The notes: generated from the letters alone by a model not told the origin. Counted from the first letter of the stretch, positions 7,575 through 15,716 are shown. The stretch: DNA of 64,000 bases from Miniphocaeibacter sp964345925 (GCA_964345925.1 CAYFSP010000001.1:1-64000), one strand, 5' to 3'. Program-made: numbers and translations.

Positions 7575-8447
7575 ATGATTTATACCGCAAAGGAATTAAT
7601 TGAATACTGTAATGAAAACAATAAAAGTATTGCAGATATAGTTTTACAAGAGGAAATAGATAAGTCAGGTAAAACTGAAGATGAGGTTATAGGAAAACTA
7701 AAAGAAATGTTAGACGTTATGGAAAAATCTGCTAATAAATTTCTAAAAGAAGAGAGTAAGACAGCTTTAGGCATGATAGATGGGTTCGCAAAAATAGCTT
7801 ATGATTATTCTAAGAATAGTAAGCCTTTAATTGGTGAAAAAAATACTTTAGCAATGGCCATGGCTTTTTCCACATTGGAATTTAGCTCTTCAATGGGGAA
7901 GATTGTAGCTTCTCCAACAGCTGGTTCCTCTGGGATAATACCTGCAGCATTATTTAGATATAAGGCTGAAAATGAAGTTACGGATGAGAATATGATCAAT
8001 GCATTATTAACAGCAGTAGGTATAGGACAGATAATAGGCAGATATTCTACATTTGCAGGAGCAGAAGGAGGATGTCAAGCAGAATGTGGTTCAGCTTCGG
8101 CAATGGCTTCGGCAGCTTTAGTTTACTTAAGAGGTGGAACAATTGAAGAGTCTCTTCATGCAGCTTCCATTACCTTTGTAAATATACTAGGACTTGTTTG
8201 TGACCCTATAGCTGGCCTTGTAGAATATCCATGTACCTTTAGAAATGCATCAGGCGTTATTAACGCTATTGCCTCAGCGGATTTAGCATTGTCAGGAATT
8301 AAATCGCTAGTTCCTTTCGATGAAGTGGTTCAAGCTGTAGATGAAGTTGGAAAATCCATGAGTTTTAGGCTGAAAGAAACATCTTTAGGTGGTTTGGCAG
8401 TAACAAAAACTGGTGAAAAAATCAAAGAAAAATTTTATAATGAATAA
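7575..8447 (+). CDS. sdaAA: L-serine dehydratase, iron-sulfur-dependent, alpha subunit
   Basis: 290 residues, the normal length of the split-type alpha subunit. Cysteines in GGCQAECGSASAM (C167, C171), CDPIAG (C209) and EYPC (C220) include the ligands of the oxygen-sensitive 4Fe-4S cluster that polarises the serine hydroxyl. SPTAGSSGIIPA is also typical. It forms the active enzyme with SdaAB just upstream. A terminator begins eight bases after the stop. Confidence 0.95.
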   Translation: MIYTAKELIEYCNENNKSIADIVLQEEIDKSGKTEDEVIGKLKEMLDVMEKSANKFLKEESKTALGMIDGFAKIAYDYSKNSKPLIGEKNTLAMAMAFSTLEFSSSMGKIVASPTAGSSGIIPAALFRYKAENEVTDENMINALLTAVGIGQIIGRYSTFAGAEGGCQAECGSASAMASAALVYLRGGTIEESLHAASITFVNILGLVCDPIAGLVEYPCTFRNASGVINAIASADLALSGIKSLVPFDEVVQAVDEVGKSMSFRLKETSLGGLAVTKTGEKIKEKFYNE

Positions 8448-8454
8448 AATTATT

Positions 8455-8485
8455 AAAAACTTCCTAAACTTAAAGGAAGTTTTTT
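8455..8485 (+). terminator. Intrinsic terminator after sdaAA
   Basis: A 10-bp stem (8455-8464 with 8475-8484) has a 10-nt loop and a T-run on its 3' side. Confidence 0.85.
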
Positions 8486-8502
8486 AATAGTTAGATTAAC
8501 TA

Positions 8503-8511
8503 TGTTATAAT
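8503..8511 (+). promoter_or_regulatory. Extended -10 promoter of the cvfB operon
   Basis: TG-T-TATAAT is a perfect extended -10, 22 bases before the cvfB ATG and directly after the sdaAA terminator. No strong -35 hexamer is present at the expected distance. Confidence 0.65.
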
Positions 8512-8533
8512 AGTAAGTTGTGGAGGTGAAAAA

Positions 8534-9376
8534 ATGTTTGAACTAGGAGAAGTCCAAGAATTAGAAATAAGAAGATTAAAAAAAGTAGGAGCTTTTTTAG
8601 GGCATTCAGGTAATGATGAGGAAGTAGTATTATTACCAAGTAATGAGGTACTTGAAAGTGACAAGGTAGGAGATAAACTTTCGGTTTTCATATACAAGGA
8701 CCACGAAAATAGATTTACTGCTACTAAGGTTATTCCTAAATTGGTTTTAGGTAAAATTGGATATTTAGAAGTAAAGGATATTACGAATATAGGCGCGTTT
8801 TTAGATTGGGGATTACAAAAAGATTTATTCTTACCTTTTAAAGAGCAGACAATTAAGCTTGAAAAAGGCAGAAAATATTTAGTAGCTTTATATATAGATA
8901 AATCAAATAGATTAAGTTCTACAATGAAGATAAGGGATTATCTAAGAACTGATTCAAAATATAAAGAAAATGACTGGGTAGAAGGAATTGTTTATAATAT
9001 TGTCGACGATATAGGCGCGTTTGTTGCCGTTGATAATATTTATGAAGCATTGATTCCAAAAGAGCATATACAGGGAATCGTAGCTGTAGGGGAAGATGTT
9101 TCAGCTAGAGTATCCTCTAAAAAGGGAGATGGAAGGCTAAATCTTTCTATGAAACAAAGAGGTCATTTAGAAATTGATAATGACAGTGCGTTAATTATGA
9201 ATATGTTAATTGAAAATGGTGGATTTTTAGGATTAAATGATAAATCTGATCCAAATGATATTATGAATATTTTATCAATGACAAAATCTAGCTTTAAAAG
9301 AGCAGTTGGTAGATTACTAAAAAATAAAAAAATTGAATTTCATGAAAAAGGAATAAGAATAAAGGAGAAAAAATAA
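8534..9376 (+). CDS. cvfB: CvfB-like S1 RNA-binding protein
   Basis: 280 residues. It resembles the YitL/CvfB family: several S1-type OB folds (repeated IGAFLDWG and IGAFVAV phrases near residues 88 and 162) followed by a C-terminal winged helix (about 215-280, ending KFEKGIRI-like). Staphylococcal CvfB binds RNA and affects virulence gene expression. The protein is cytoplasmic. It has a clear GGAGGTG site and overlaps the next gene by one base (TAATG), so the pair is coupled. The exact RNA target is unknown. Confidence 0.85.
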   Translation: MFELGEVQELEIRRLKKVGAFLGHSGNDEEVVLLPSNEVLESDKVGDKLSVFIYKDHENRFTATKVIPKLVLGKIGYLEVKDITNIGAFLDWGLQKDLFLPFKEQTIKLEKGRKYLVALYIDKSNRLSSTMKIRDYLRTDSKYKENDWVEGIVYNIVDDIGAFVAVDNIYEALIPKEHIQGIVAVGEDVSARVSSKKGDGRLNLSMKQRGHLEIDNDSALIMNMLIENGGFLGLNDKSDPNDIMNILSMTKSSFKRAVGRLLKNKKIEFHEKGIRIKEKK

Positions 9377-10128
9377 TGAGTGAAAATAAAGTATTAGCAA
9401 TAGTAAATGGTAAAGAAATAACAAATGATGAGGTGCAAACTTTTATTCAAATGATGGGACAGCAAGGAATGCAGTTTAACAACGAAGAAGGAATTAAGAA
9501 AATTACAGATGAACTTGTAAATCAAGAGTTATTCTACTTAGATGCATTAAAAACTGGCCTTGATAAGAATGAAGACTATATAAAAGAAGTTGAAAGAATA
9601 AAGGAATCAGCTCTTAAACAATTTGCAGTAAATAATTTCTTAAAGGATATAAAAATTGAAGATTCAGAAGTTACTGAATACTATGAATCACATAAGGATT
9701 ATTTCAAAAAGCCAGAGATGGTTAAAGCTTCTCATATTTTAGTAGAAGAAGAAGACTTAGCTAATAAGGTTAAAAAGGAAATAGAAGAAGGAAAATCCTT
9801 TGAAGATGCTGCAACAGAGTATTCAACTTGTCCTTCTAAGGAAAAAGGTGGTTCTTTAGGTCAATTTGGTAGAGGACAAATGGTTCCAGAATTTGAAAAA
9901 GCAGCTTTTGAAGCAGAAGTAAATCATATTACAGAACCTGTAAAATCACAATTTGGTTACCATATAATAAGAGTGGATGAAAAAACAGATGATGAATATG
10001 CTACTTTAGATGAAGTAAGAGATGAAGTGACTAGACAGTTGACTGCGTTAAAACAACAAGAAGTATATTTAAATAAAGCTAAAGATTTAAGTAAAGAATA
10101 TAAAGTAGAAAAATTATACGATAAATAG
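9376..10128 (+). CDS. Parvulin-type peptidyl-prolyl isomerase without signal peptide
   Basis: 250 residues: a helical SurA/PrsA-like N-terminal part (about 1-110), a parvulin rotamase domain (about 113-205, with ASHILV, GGSLGQFGRGQMVPEFE and FGYHIIRV), and a helical tail. PrsA proteins of this layout are usually secreted lipoproteins, but here the N-terminus, MSENKVLAIVNGKEIT, has no hydrophobic signal and no lipobox. A cytoplasmic folding factor is therefore more likely, a form also known from other clostridia. It is coupled to cvfB and precedes pepD by eight bases. Confidence 0.9.
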   Translation: MSENKVLAIVNGKEITNDEVQTFIQMMGQQGMQFNNEEGIKKITDELVNQELFYLDALKTGLDKNEDYIKEVERIKESALKQFAVNNFLKDIKIEDSEVTEYYESHKDYFKKPEMVKASHILVEEEDLANKVKKEIEEGKSFEDAATEYSTCPSKEKGGSLGQFGRGQMVPEFEKAAFEAEVNHITEPVKSQFGYHIIRVDEKTDDEYATLDEVRDEVTRQLTALKQQEVYLNKAKDLSKEYKVEKLYDK

Positions 10129-10136
10129 GAGGAAAT

Positions 10137-11555
10137 ATGAATTCAAATTCATATAATGTCCTAAAATATTTTGAAGAAATCTCTAAAATTCCAAGATGTT
10201 CATATGATGAAAAAAGAATAAGCGATTTTTTAGTGGAATTTGGCAAGAAAAATGGATTAAAAACATATCAGGATGAATTATATAATGTTGTTCTTACGAG
10301 AGATGCTGCAAAGGGATTAGAAGATAAGGAAGGCATAATCTTGCAAGGGCATATGGATATGGTATGTGAGAAGACAAATGAATCAAAACATGACTTTACT
10401 TGTGATGCTATTGAATTAATATATGAGGATGGTTTTTTAAAAGCTAATAATACTACGTTAGGTGCTGATAATGGCATTGCTATTGCAATGGGAATGTCAA
10501 TACTGGCAGACCCTTCATTAAAAGCCCCTAAAATAGAAATGGTTATTACAACATCAGAGGAAACTGGATTAGAAGGAGTTCATGGTTTTAAAGAAAGTAT
10601 TTTGACTGGAAAATATTTTATAAATATTGACTCTGAAGAAGAAGGTTATCTTGTAGCTGGATGCGCTGGTGGTTTAAATATAAATTTAAAATTAAAACCA
10701 AATTATGAAATAAAATCAGGATATATGAATAAAATACAAATTTCTAATTTAAAAGGTGGTCACTCTGGTATTAATATTGGAGAAAATCTTTTAAATGCCA
10801 ATATTTGTATGAATAAAATATTAAATTATCTAAGTAAAAAGACCGATATTAATATTGTTTCCTATGATGGAGGGAGTAAACACAACGCTATACCTAGAGA
10901 CTGTGTTACAGAATTCATATCGAAGAAAGAGATATTTTTAGAGGAATTAGAAGATATAATCCACGAATACAAATTGGTGGAAAAAAATTTTACAATAGAA
11001 TTAAAATCTAAAAAAGTAGAAAAAGAGAAATGTTTTTCCACAGATAGCACTAAGGATATAGTTGGACTTGTTTACAATATGCCAAATGGCGTTCAAGGAT
11101 ATATGGCTGGTGAATATAGTGATATAGTCGAGACTTCAAGCAATTTAGCTATAATAAAAACGGATGAAGATGAATTATTTATTCTATTGTCTGTAAGAAG
11201 TTCAAATGACGAAAAGAAAGAAGCTTATGTAGATAAAATAAAAGATATTGCAAGTAGATTTAACTTTGATTTTAGTACAAATGCCGGTTATTCTAGCTGG
11301 GAATTTAATAAAAATTCTCCTTTAAGGGACAGTGCTGTAAAAGCATATAAGGAATTCACAGGAAATGATATGAAGGTTACAGTAATACATGCAGGATTAG
11401 AATGTGCTGTATTCCAAGAAAAGTATAAAGACTTGGATATGATTTCCATAGGACCAGATATGTATGGAGTGCATACTCCTGAAGAAAAATTAGATTTAAA
11501 CTCTACAAAACGGGTATATGAATATTTACAGTATTTAATACTTAAATTAAGTTAA
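10137..11555 (+). CDS. pepD: Aminoacyl-histidine dipeptidase (M20)
   Basis: 472 residues, close to the usual PepD length. Zinc-site motifs are in order: QGHMDMV with H72 and D74, LGADNG, the glutamate pair in TSEETGLEG, and the late HAGLECAVF. The lid domain contains GGHSGINI. It cleaves dipeptides such as Xaa-His in the cytoplasm and supplies amino acids for fermentation. AGGAGG at 10128-10133 sets the start. It shares an operon with the parvulin and DUF1292 genes. Confidence 0.93.
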   Translation: MNSNSYNVLKYFEEISKIPRCSYDEKRISDFLVEFGKKNGLKTYQDELYNVVLTRDAAKGLEDKEGIILQGHMDMVCEKTNESKHDFTCDAIELIYEDGFLKANNTTLGADNGIAIAMGMSILADPSLKAPKIEMVITTSEETGLEGVHGFKESILTGKYFINIDSEEEGYLVAGCAGGLNINLKLKPNYEIKSGYMNKIQISNLKGGHSGINIGENLLNANICMNKILNYLSKKTDINIVSYDGGSKHNAIPRDCVTEFISKKEIFLEELEDIIHEYKLVEKNFTIELKSKKVEKEKCFSTDSTKDIVGLVYNMPNGVQGYMAGEYSDIVETSSNLAIIKTDEDELFILLSVRSSNDEKKEAYVDKIKDIASRFNFDFSTNAGYSSWEFNKNSPLRDSAVKAYKEFTGNDMKVTVIHAGLECAVFQEKYKDLDMISIGPDMYGVHTPEEKLDLNSTKRVYEYLQYLILKLS

Positions 11556-11568
11556 TATAGGAGATAAT

Positions 11569-11913
11569 ATGACAGATAAAGATAATATATTAGACCATGA
11601 TGAAAACTGTGGATGCGGATGTAGTGACCATGATCATGATCATGAATATGAAGAAATGGAAACTATAGTTTTAACTTTAGAAGATGATTCAGAGTTAAAA
11701 TGTGGAGTAATAGGTGTGTTTGAAGTTCCTGGTGAAGAAGGAGAATATATAGCACTTATAACTTTAGAAGATGAACAAGTTTTATTATATAAATATATTG
11801 AAGATGAAAATGAAGAAGATGCATTCGAACTTGGAAGCATTGAAACAGATGAAGAGTTTGATAATGTTTCAAATGCATTTCATGAAATTTTTGTTGATGA
11901 AGATATAGAGTAA
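11569..11913 (+). CDS. DUF1292 protein with Cys/His/Asp-rich N-terminus
   Basis: 114 residues. Residues about 30-114 fit DUF1292 (YrzB-like): strongly acidic, with TLEDDSELKCGVIGVFEV and YIALITLEDEQVLLYKY. In front of it is a metal-ligand-rich stretch, CGCGCSDHDHDHEYEE (residues 13-28). The function of DUF1292 is unknown. In many Firmicutes such genes lie near yrrK/ruvX, but here the neighbour is pepD. The N-terminal stretch looks able to bind metal ions; this is inference only. Confidence 0.85.
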   Translation: MTDKDNILDHDENCGCGCSDHDHDHEYEEMETIVLTLEDDSELKCGVIGVFEVPGEEGEYIALITLEDEQVLLYKYIEDENEEDAFELGSIETDEEFDNVSNAFHEIFVDEDIE

Positions 11914-11914
11914 G

Positions 11915-11944
11915 AAAAAGACAAAGCCATGCTTTGTCTTTTTT
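11915..11944 (+). terminator. Intrinsic terminator abutting the next Shine-Dalgarno
   Basis: A 13-bp perfect stem (11915-11927 with 11931-11943) has the loop CAT and a T-run. The ribosome-binding site of the HAD gene (AAGAGG, 11945-11950) starts immediately afterwards. Confidence 0.85.
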
Positions 11945-11957
11945 AAGAGGTAAAATT

Positions 11958-12797
11958 ATGTATGAAGTAATATGTTTAGACTTAGATGGTACATTATTAA
12001 ATGATGATAAAAAAATTAGCAAGTATAATTTAGAGGTATTGAACACCCTTGCTAATAGTAATATCAATATAATTATTGCTACTGGTAGGGGTCTAAGTAA
12101 GACCATAGAATTAACAGAAGACTTTAGTTTTCCATATATAATTATTGCAAATAATGGTGCAATAGCTAAAAAGAGCTTTAGGGAAAAAATAATTTTTTGT
12201 AATCCAATAGAGTATAGTTCCTATAAAAAAATATTGAAAATCGGAGATAGGTTTAATATGTCTCCTTACTTGCATATATATGATGAGTATAATAATAAAT
12301 CATTGATTATACCAGATAATATTAGTAAAGGCGATCATTTAAATTCCGTTAAAGATATTGATGAAATAATCTATAAGAGGGATGTAAAATTTGATGAATT
12401 AAAGAATATACTTTCTGTTGTATTTATAGATGAAGAGAATAAAATTAATGAGCTAGACAAGAATATTCTTGATTTAAAAATGAAAATTTCTTCCCATATG
12501 CTGAGTTCATCAATTAATGATAATATATTAGTGGAATACTTAAATCCTTTAGCAGTTAAGTCCATTGGAATTTCATCATATTTAGACTATATGAAGATTT
12601 CTTGGGAAAATGTTATTGCCTTTGGTGATGATAATAACGACATAGATATGATAAAAAAAGCCGGAATAGGCGTATGTATGAAAAATGGAAGTGATTTATT
12701 AAAAATAAATGCAAATCATATTTCAGATTATGACAACAATGAAGATGGCGTAGGAAGAGAATTAGTAAAAATATTTAGGAGGTTTTTTAATGAGTAA
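11958..12797 (+). CDS. Cof-type HAD hydrolase
   Basis: 279 residues. Motif I DLDGTLL gives the nucleophile near residue 8, motif II is IATGR, and the late FGDDNNDIDMI supplies the metal-binding aspartates. The C2-type cap lies between, as in Cof/YwpJ sugar-phosphate and cofactor phosphatases. The substrate is unknown. A longer in-frame ATG at 11934 lies inside the terminator stem, so the ATG at 11958 behind AAGAGG is preferred. It overlaps the peroxiredoxin gene by eight bases. Confidence 0.88.
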   Translation: MYEVICLDLDGTLLNDDKKISKYNLEVLNTLANSNINIIIATGRGLSKTIELTEDFSFPYIIIANNGAIAKKSFREKIIFCNPIEYSSYKKILKIGDRFNMSPYLHIYDEYNNKSLIIPDNISKGDHLNSVKDIDEIIYKRDVKFDELKNILSVVFIDEENKINELDKNILDLKMKISSHMLSSSINDNILVEYLNPLAVKSIGISSYLDYMKISWENVIAFGDDNNDIDMIKKAGIGVCMKNGSDLLKINANHISDYDNNEDGVGRELVKIFRRFFNE

Positions 12798-13224
12798 ATT
12801 GAAAGATTTTTTTGATGAAGAATTTTTAGATAAGTATAAAGGTAAAAATTTAATAGTATATTTTTATCCAAAAGACAATACTCCAGGATGTACAAATGAA
12901 GCTATAGGATTTACAGAAAAAGTAGAAGATTTTAATAAATTGGATACAAAAATAGTTGGAATAAGCAAGGATTCTGAAAAATCTCATGAAAATTTTATTA
13001 AAAAACATGATTTAAAAATAGAATTAATAAGTGATCCAGAAAAGATAATTCATGAAAAATTCGATGTAATAAAACCTAAGAAACTATATGGAAAAGAATA
13101 TATGGGTACGGAGAGATCTACCTTTATATTTAATAAAGAGGGAGAACTTATTAAAGAGTATAGAAAGGTCAAGGTTAAAGGCCATGTAGATGAGGTATAT
13201 GAATTCGTTAAGGAAAACCTTTAA
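12790..13224 (+). CDS. bcp: Bcp-type peroxiredoxin with a single cysteine
   Basis: 144 residues. The peroxidatic motif YPKDNTPGCTNEA places the cysteine at C34. This is the only cysteine in the protein, so the resolving cysteine found in many Bcp/PrxQ proteins is missing and reduction must use another thiol. The N-terminal strand region is shortened by a few residues compared with typical Bcp. It reduces hydrogen peroxide or organic peroxides in the cytoplasm. Its GGAGG site lies inside the end of the HAD gene, and its stop shares a base with the radical SAM gene. Confidence 0.92.
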   Translation: MSKLKDFFDEEFLDKYKGKNLIVYFYPKDNTPGCTNEAIGFTEKVEDFNKLDTKIVGISKDSEKSHENFIKKHDLKIELISDPEKIIHEKFDVIKPKKLYGKEYMGTERSTFIFNKEGELIKEYRKVKVKGHVDEVYEFVKENL

Positions 13225-14168
13225 TGAAGCCAGAAAAAGGGTATACAGTATATAGTGAATACCTAAGGGAAGAATATGGTGAGAAAGTATATAAACTCCC
13301 TGTAAAATTGGATTTAACCTGTCCTAACAGAGATAATAAGATTACGACAGGTGGTTGTATATTTTGTAATGACAAAGGTGGATCTTTTGAAAACTTAGAT
13401 ATTTCCTTATCGGTAAAAAAACAAATATTAAAAAACAAGGACTACATTGGTAAAAAATATAATGCAAAAAAATTTATAGTATATTTTCAAAATTTTTCCA
13501 ATACATATATGAGATTTCAAGATTTTAAAAAGATCATAGAAGAATGTAAGATGGAAGACATTGTTGGAATAGATATTTCAACTAGACCAGACTGTATATA
13601 TGATGAACAATTAAGATTTTTAAAAGAGTTTCAAGAGTTAAACAATATTGATATAATATTTGAATTAGGTTTACAAACTTCCAATTATCATACATTAGAA
13701 AAGTTGAATAGAGGTCATGGTATAGCAGAATTCATATTGTCTTGTAATAAAATTAAAAGTTATGGATTTAAAATATGTACTCACGTTATAATTGGTTTAC
13801 CTTGGGATGATGAATTGGATATTATAGAGACTGCTAAAATCATTTCCGTTTTAAATATTGATGAAGTAAAAATACACTCTTTATATATTCCTAAAAATAC
13901 AAGAATTGGGAAGATGTATTTAAATGGTGAAATAGAGATGATAACTCTTAAAAAATATGTAGAATATGTGGTTTTATTCCTAAGATACCTTAAAGAGGAT
14001 ATAGCAATTCAACGACTTGTTGGAAGAATGCCAGAGGAGGAATCGATATTTTGTAACTGGGGAGTAAGTTGGTGGAAAATTAGGGATGAAATAGAGGAAA
14101 ATTTAAATATGAACAATTTTAATCAAGGAGATTTATGTAATTATCTTGATGGAATTGATTTTATATAA
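13224..14168 (+). CDS. TIGR01212 family radical SAM protein (YhcC/YtqA-like)
   Basis: 314 residues. C33, C45 and C48 in CPNRD...GGCIFC match the cluster-binding pattern of the TIGR01212 group rather than the common CxxxCxxC spacing. DISTRPDCI, ELGLQT and HVIIGLPWD are also family phrases. The substrate is not settled; a tRNA-modification role has been suggested for relatives. It begins within the peroxiredoxin stop (TAATG), so HAD, bcp and this gene form one coupled unit. Confidence 0.9.
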   Translation: MKPEKGYTVYSEYLREEYGEKVYKLPVKLDLTCPNRDNKITTGGCIFCNDKGGSFENLDISLSVKKQILKNKDYIGKKYNAKKFIVYFQNFSNTYMRFQDFKKIIEECKMEDIVGIDISTRPDCIYDEQLRFLKEFQELNNIDIIFELGLQTSNYHTLEKLNRGHGIAEFILSCNKIKSYGFKICTHVIIGLPWDDELDIIETAKIISVLNIDEVKIHSLYIPKNTRIGKMYLNGEIEMITLKKYVEYVVLFLRYLKEDIAIQRLVGRMPEEESIFCNWGVSWWKIRDEIEENLNMNNFNQGDLCNYLDGIDFI

Positions 14169-14191
14169 TACAATAATATTACTAGTAATAT
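14164..14191 (+). promoter_or_regulatory. Promoter -10 followed by a 16-bp perfect palindrome
   Basis: TATAAT at 14164-14169 (with TTATCT 17 bp upstream at 14141-14146) predicts a start near 14176. ATATTACTAGTAATAT (14176-14191), a perfect palindrome, begins exactly there and ends before the ribosome-binding site. This is the layout of an autoregulatory operator, although an AT-rich palindrome could arise by chance. Confidence 0.45.
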
Positions 14192-14208
14192 AGAAAGGTA
14201 GTGATTAA

Positions 14209-14634
14209 ATGATAAAATTTGTTTTAGGTCCTTCAGGAAGTGGTAAAACAAAATGGCTTATTGATCAAGCAAATGAGGATAAAAGAAATGGTAATGGAAA
14301 TATAGTGTTTATTGACACCGATGATTCTCATATATTTTCATTAGATTACCAAGTTAGATTGATTAATGCCAATAAATATCATGTAAATACTGTTAGTGGA
14401 CTATATGGTTTTCTAGCAGGAATTATTTCAAGAGATTATGATATTGAAAAAATATATGTTGATGGTATTTACGATATTGTAAACTTTGAATTACCAGAAT
14501 TAGAATTATTAACAAAAGATTTAGAAGTTCTTTCAAATGAGTTTAATGTTGAGTTCTACATTGGTTTGAACAAGGAAAAATCTGAACTTACAGAAGAACT
14601 TGCAAAAGATATAATAGAATTAAATGTACAATAG
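14209..14634 (+). CDS. Small P-loop protein of unknown function
   Basis: 141 residues. A clean Walker A motif, GPSGSGKT, is at residues 7-14, and a hydrophobic stretch ending IYVDGIYDI (about 84-92) may be the Walker B strand. The rest looks like a shortened alpha/beta ATPase core with no recognisable helicase, kinase or recombinase motif. No membrane segment is seen. It likely binds ATP or GTP in the cytoplasm. It probably has its own promoter with a palindrome at the start site, and ends at a terminator. I do not recognise a named family. Confidence 0.75.
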   Translation: MIKFVLGPSGSGKTKWLIDQANEDKRNGNGNIVFIDTDDSHIFSLDYQVRLINANKYHVNTVSGLYGFLAGIISRDYDIEKIYVDGIYDIVNFELPELELLTKDLEVLSNEFNVEFYIGLNKEKSELTEELAKDIIELNVQ

Positions 14635-14638
14635 TCAT

Positions 14639-14666
14639 AAAAAGCATCCAGAGGATGCTTTTTATT
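14639..14666 (+). terminator. Intrinsic terminator just before the next gene
   Basis: An 11-bp perfect stem (14639-14649 with 14653-14663) has the loop AGA and a T-rich tail. The next Shine-Dalgarno sequence (GGAGAG, 14671-14676) follows within a few bases. Confidence 0.85.
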
Positions 14667-14678
14667 TTATGGAGAGAT

Positions 14679-15218
14679 ATGCGTAGCGAAGCCGAGAGTT
14701 TAAGACAATTTATAATAAAGAGAAATGAAATAATAGAAAAACTTGATAATGGTGAAATAAGTAAGGACGAATTTTTAGAAGAGAACTATATATTATTAAA
14801 TCGCCTATCCATGAAACCATTTTTAAAGATCGATACAGTTGAAAAGGGAATATATAACTATCAATACTATAATATTCTAGCGAAATACCATAATAATCTT
14901 GCCAATAGCAGTAATGGCAAGAATATGAAAGTATATAAAAGAGAAATCAATAAAGTAAATAATTATTATTATGAAAAGGACAGAGTTGTTTTAGAGACTT
15001 TAGAATTAATGAATTATGAAGAAATAGAATCATATTATATAGAGCTATATTCTAAAAGATTAAAAAACTCTATTTTTGAAATCGTACTAATAAATTATGA
15101 AAAGGCAATCTTTCATTCTATGAATAAGGATATATCAAATATATTGACTAAAAAGAATATTTTAAAAAATGAAATAAGACAATCAAAAATTCACTCCTAT
15201 GTAAATAATGGAGAATAA
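14679..15218 (+). CDS. Unknown protein, possibly DUF6648 family
   Basis: 179 residues, soluble, highly charged and predicted helical, rich in tyrosine, asparagine and lysine. Phrases such as LDNGEISKDEFLEENY and EKGIYNYQYYNILAKY remind me of a clostridial family listed as DUF6648, but I cannot check this. The longer ATG at 14655 sits inside the terminator hairpin; the ATG at 14679, close behind GGAGAG, is more plausible. It faces the minus-strand MltG-like gene across a shared terminator. No function can be proposed. Confidence 0.65.
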   Translation: MRSEAESLRQFIIKRNEIIEKLDNGEISKDEFLEENYILLNRLSMKPFLKIDTVEKGIYNYQYYNILAKYHNNLANSSNGKNMKVYKREINKVNNYYYEKDRVVLETLELMNYEEIESYYIELYSKRLKNSIFEIVLINYEKAIFHSMNKDISNILTKKNILKNEIRQSKIHSYVNNGE

Positions 15219-15219
15219 A

Positions 15220-15246
15220 AAAGGTTCAGCATTTGCTGAACCTTTA
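15220..15246. terminator. Bidirectional terminator between convergent genes
   Basis: An 11-bp perfect stem (15220-15230 with 15235-15245) has the loop ATTT and an A-run upstream that becomes a T-run on the minus strand. The minus-strand stop codon (15244-15246) overlaps the right arm. Confidence 0.8.
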
Positions 15247-15684
15247 ATCACCTTTAGCATCGGCTAAAGCATTACTTGTAATTATATTTATAATATCTTC
15301 TAAAGATGAGCCTTTTTGTATTTTAAACTCTCCGCTTCCAACTTTATCCGATAAATTATAAGTGTTAATAATATTTAATAGCTTTTCACTATCATCAATT
15401 AAACCACTTTGTTGAAGTATTTCAGATTTGGAACTTAAATCAGATCCTTCAGGAAGGGTTACAGATATTTCAATTCTATTATCATCATCTGAAAAGACGA
15501 CTTCTCTTTCTACAGTGGAAAGACTTTTTGTTCTATCTTCACTTTCAACAGCATAGTTTTCAGTAAACATATAATCAATTCTGTTATAGAGTATAAAAGC
15601 TACTAAGGCTATAATAATTAAAGTAAATAGAAAGTAATTTAGAGAATAAATAATATCTCTAATAAAATTTACAAATCGTTTCAT
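15244..15684 (-). CDS. Short MltG/YceG-like membrane protein lacking the catalytic domain
   Basis: 146 residues: a basic N-terminus, one membrane helix (about residues 14-34), then an extracellular part. Residues about 72-146 resemble the LysM-like part of endolytic transglycosylase MltG: ISVTLPEGSDL, LLNIINTYNLSDKVGSGEF and a final KGSSLEDIINIIT. The glutamate-containing transglycosylase domain that normally follows is absent, and the frame ends normally with a stop, so this is not a frameshift within the window. It might bind or regulate cell-wall enzymes, or be a degraded relative. It has an AAAGGAG site. Confidence 0.65.
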   Translation of the reverse strand: MKRFVNFIRDIIYSLNYFLFTLIIIALVAFILYNRIDYMFTENYAVESEDRTKSLSTVEREVVFSDDDNRIEISVTLPEGSDLSSKSEILQQSGLIDDSEKLLNIINTYNLSDKVGSGEFKIQKGSSLEDIINIITSNALADAKGD

Positions 15685-15716
15685 AATTCTCCTTTATACA
15701 GTTACCTAATTTAAGG

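Noticed and set aside
11934..11957. Longer start of the HAD hydrolase
   Set aside because: The ATG lies inside the terminator stem and the ribosome-binding site fits only the later ATG.
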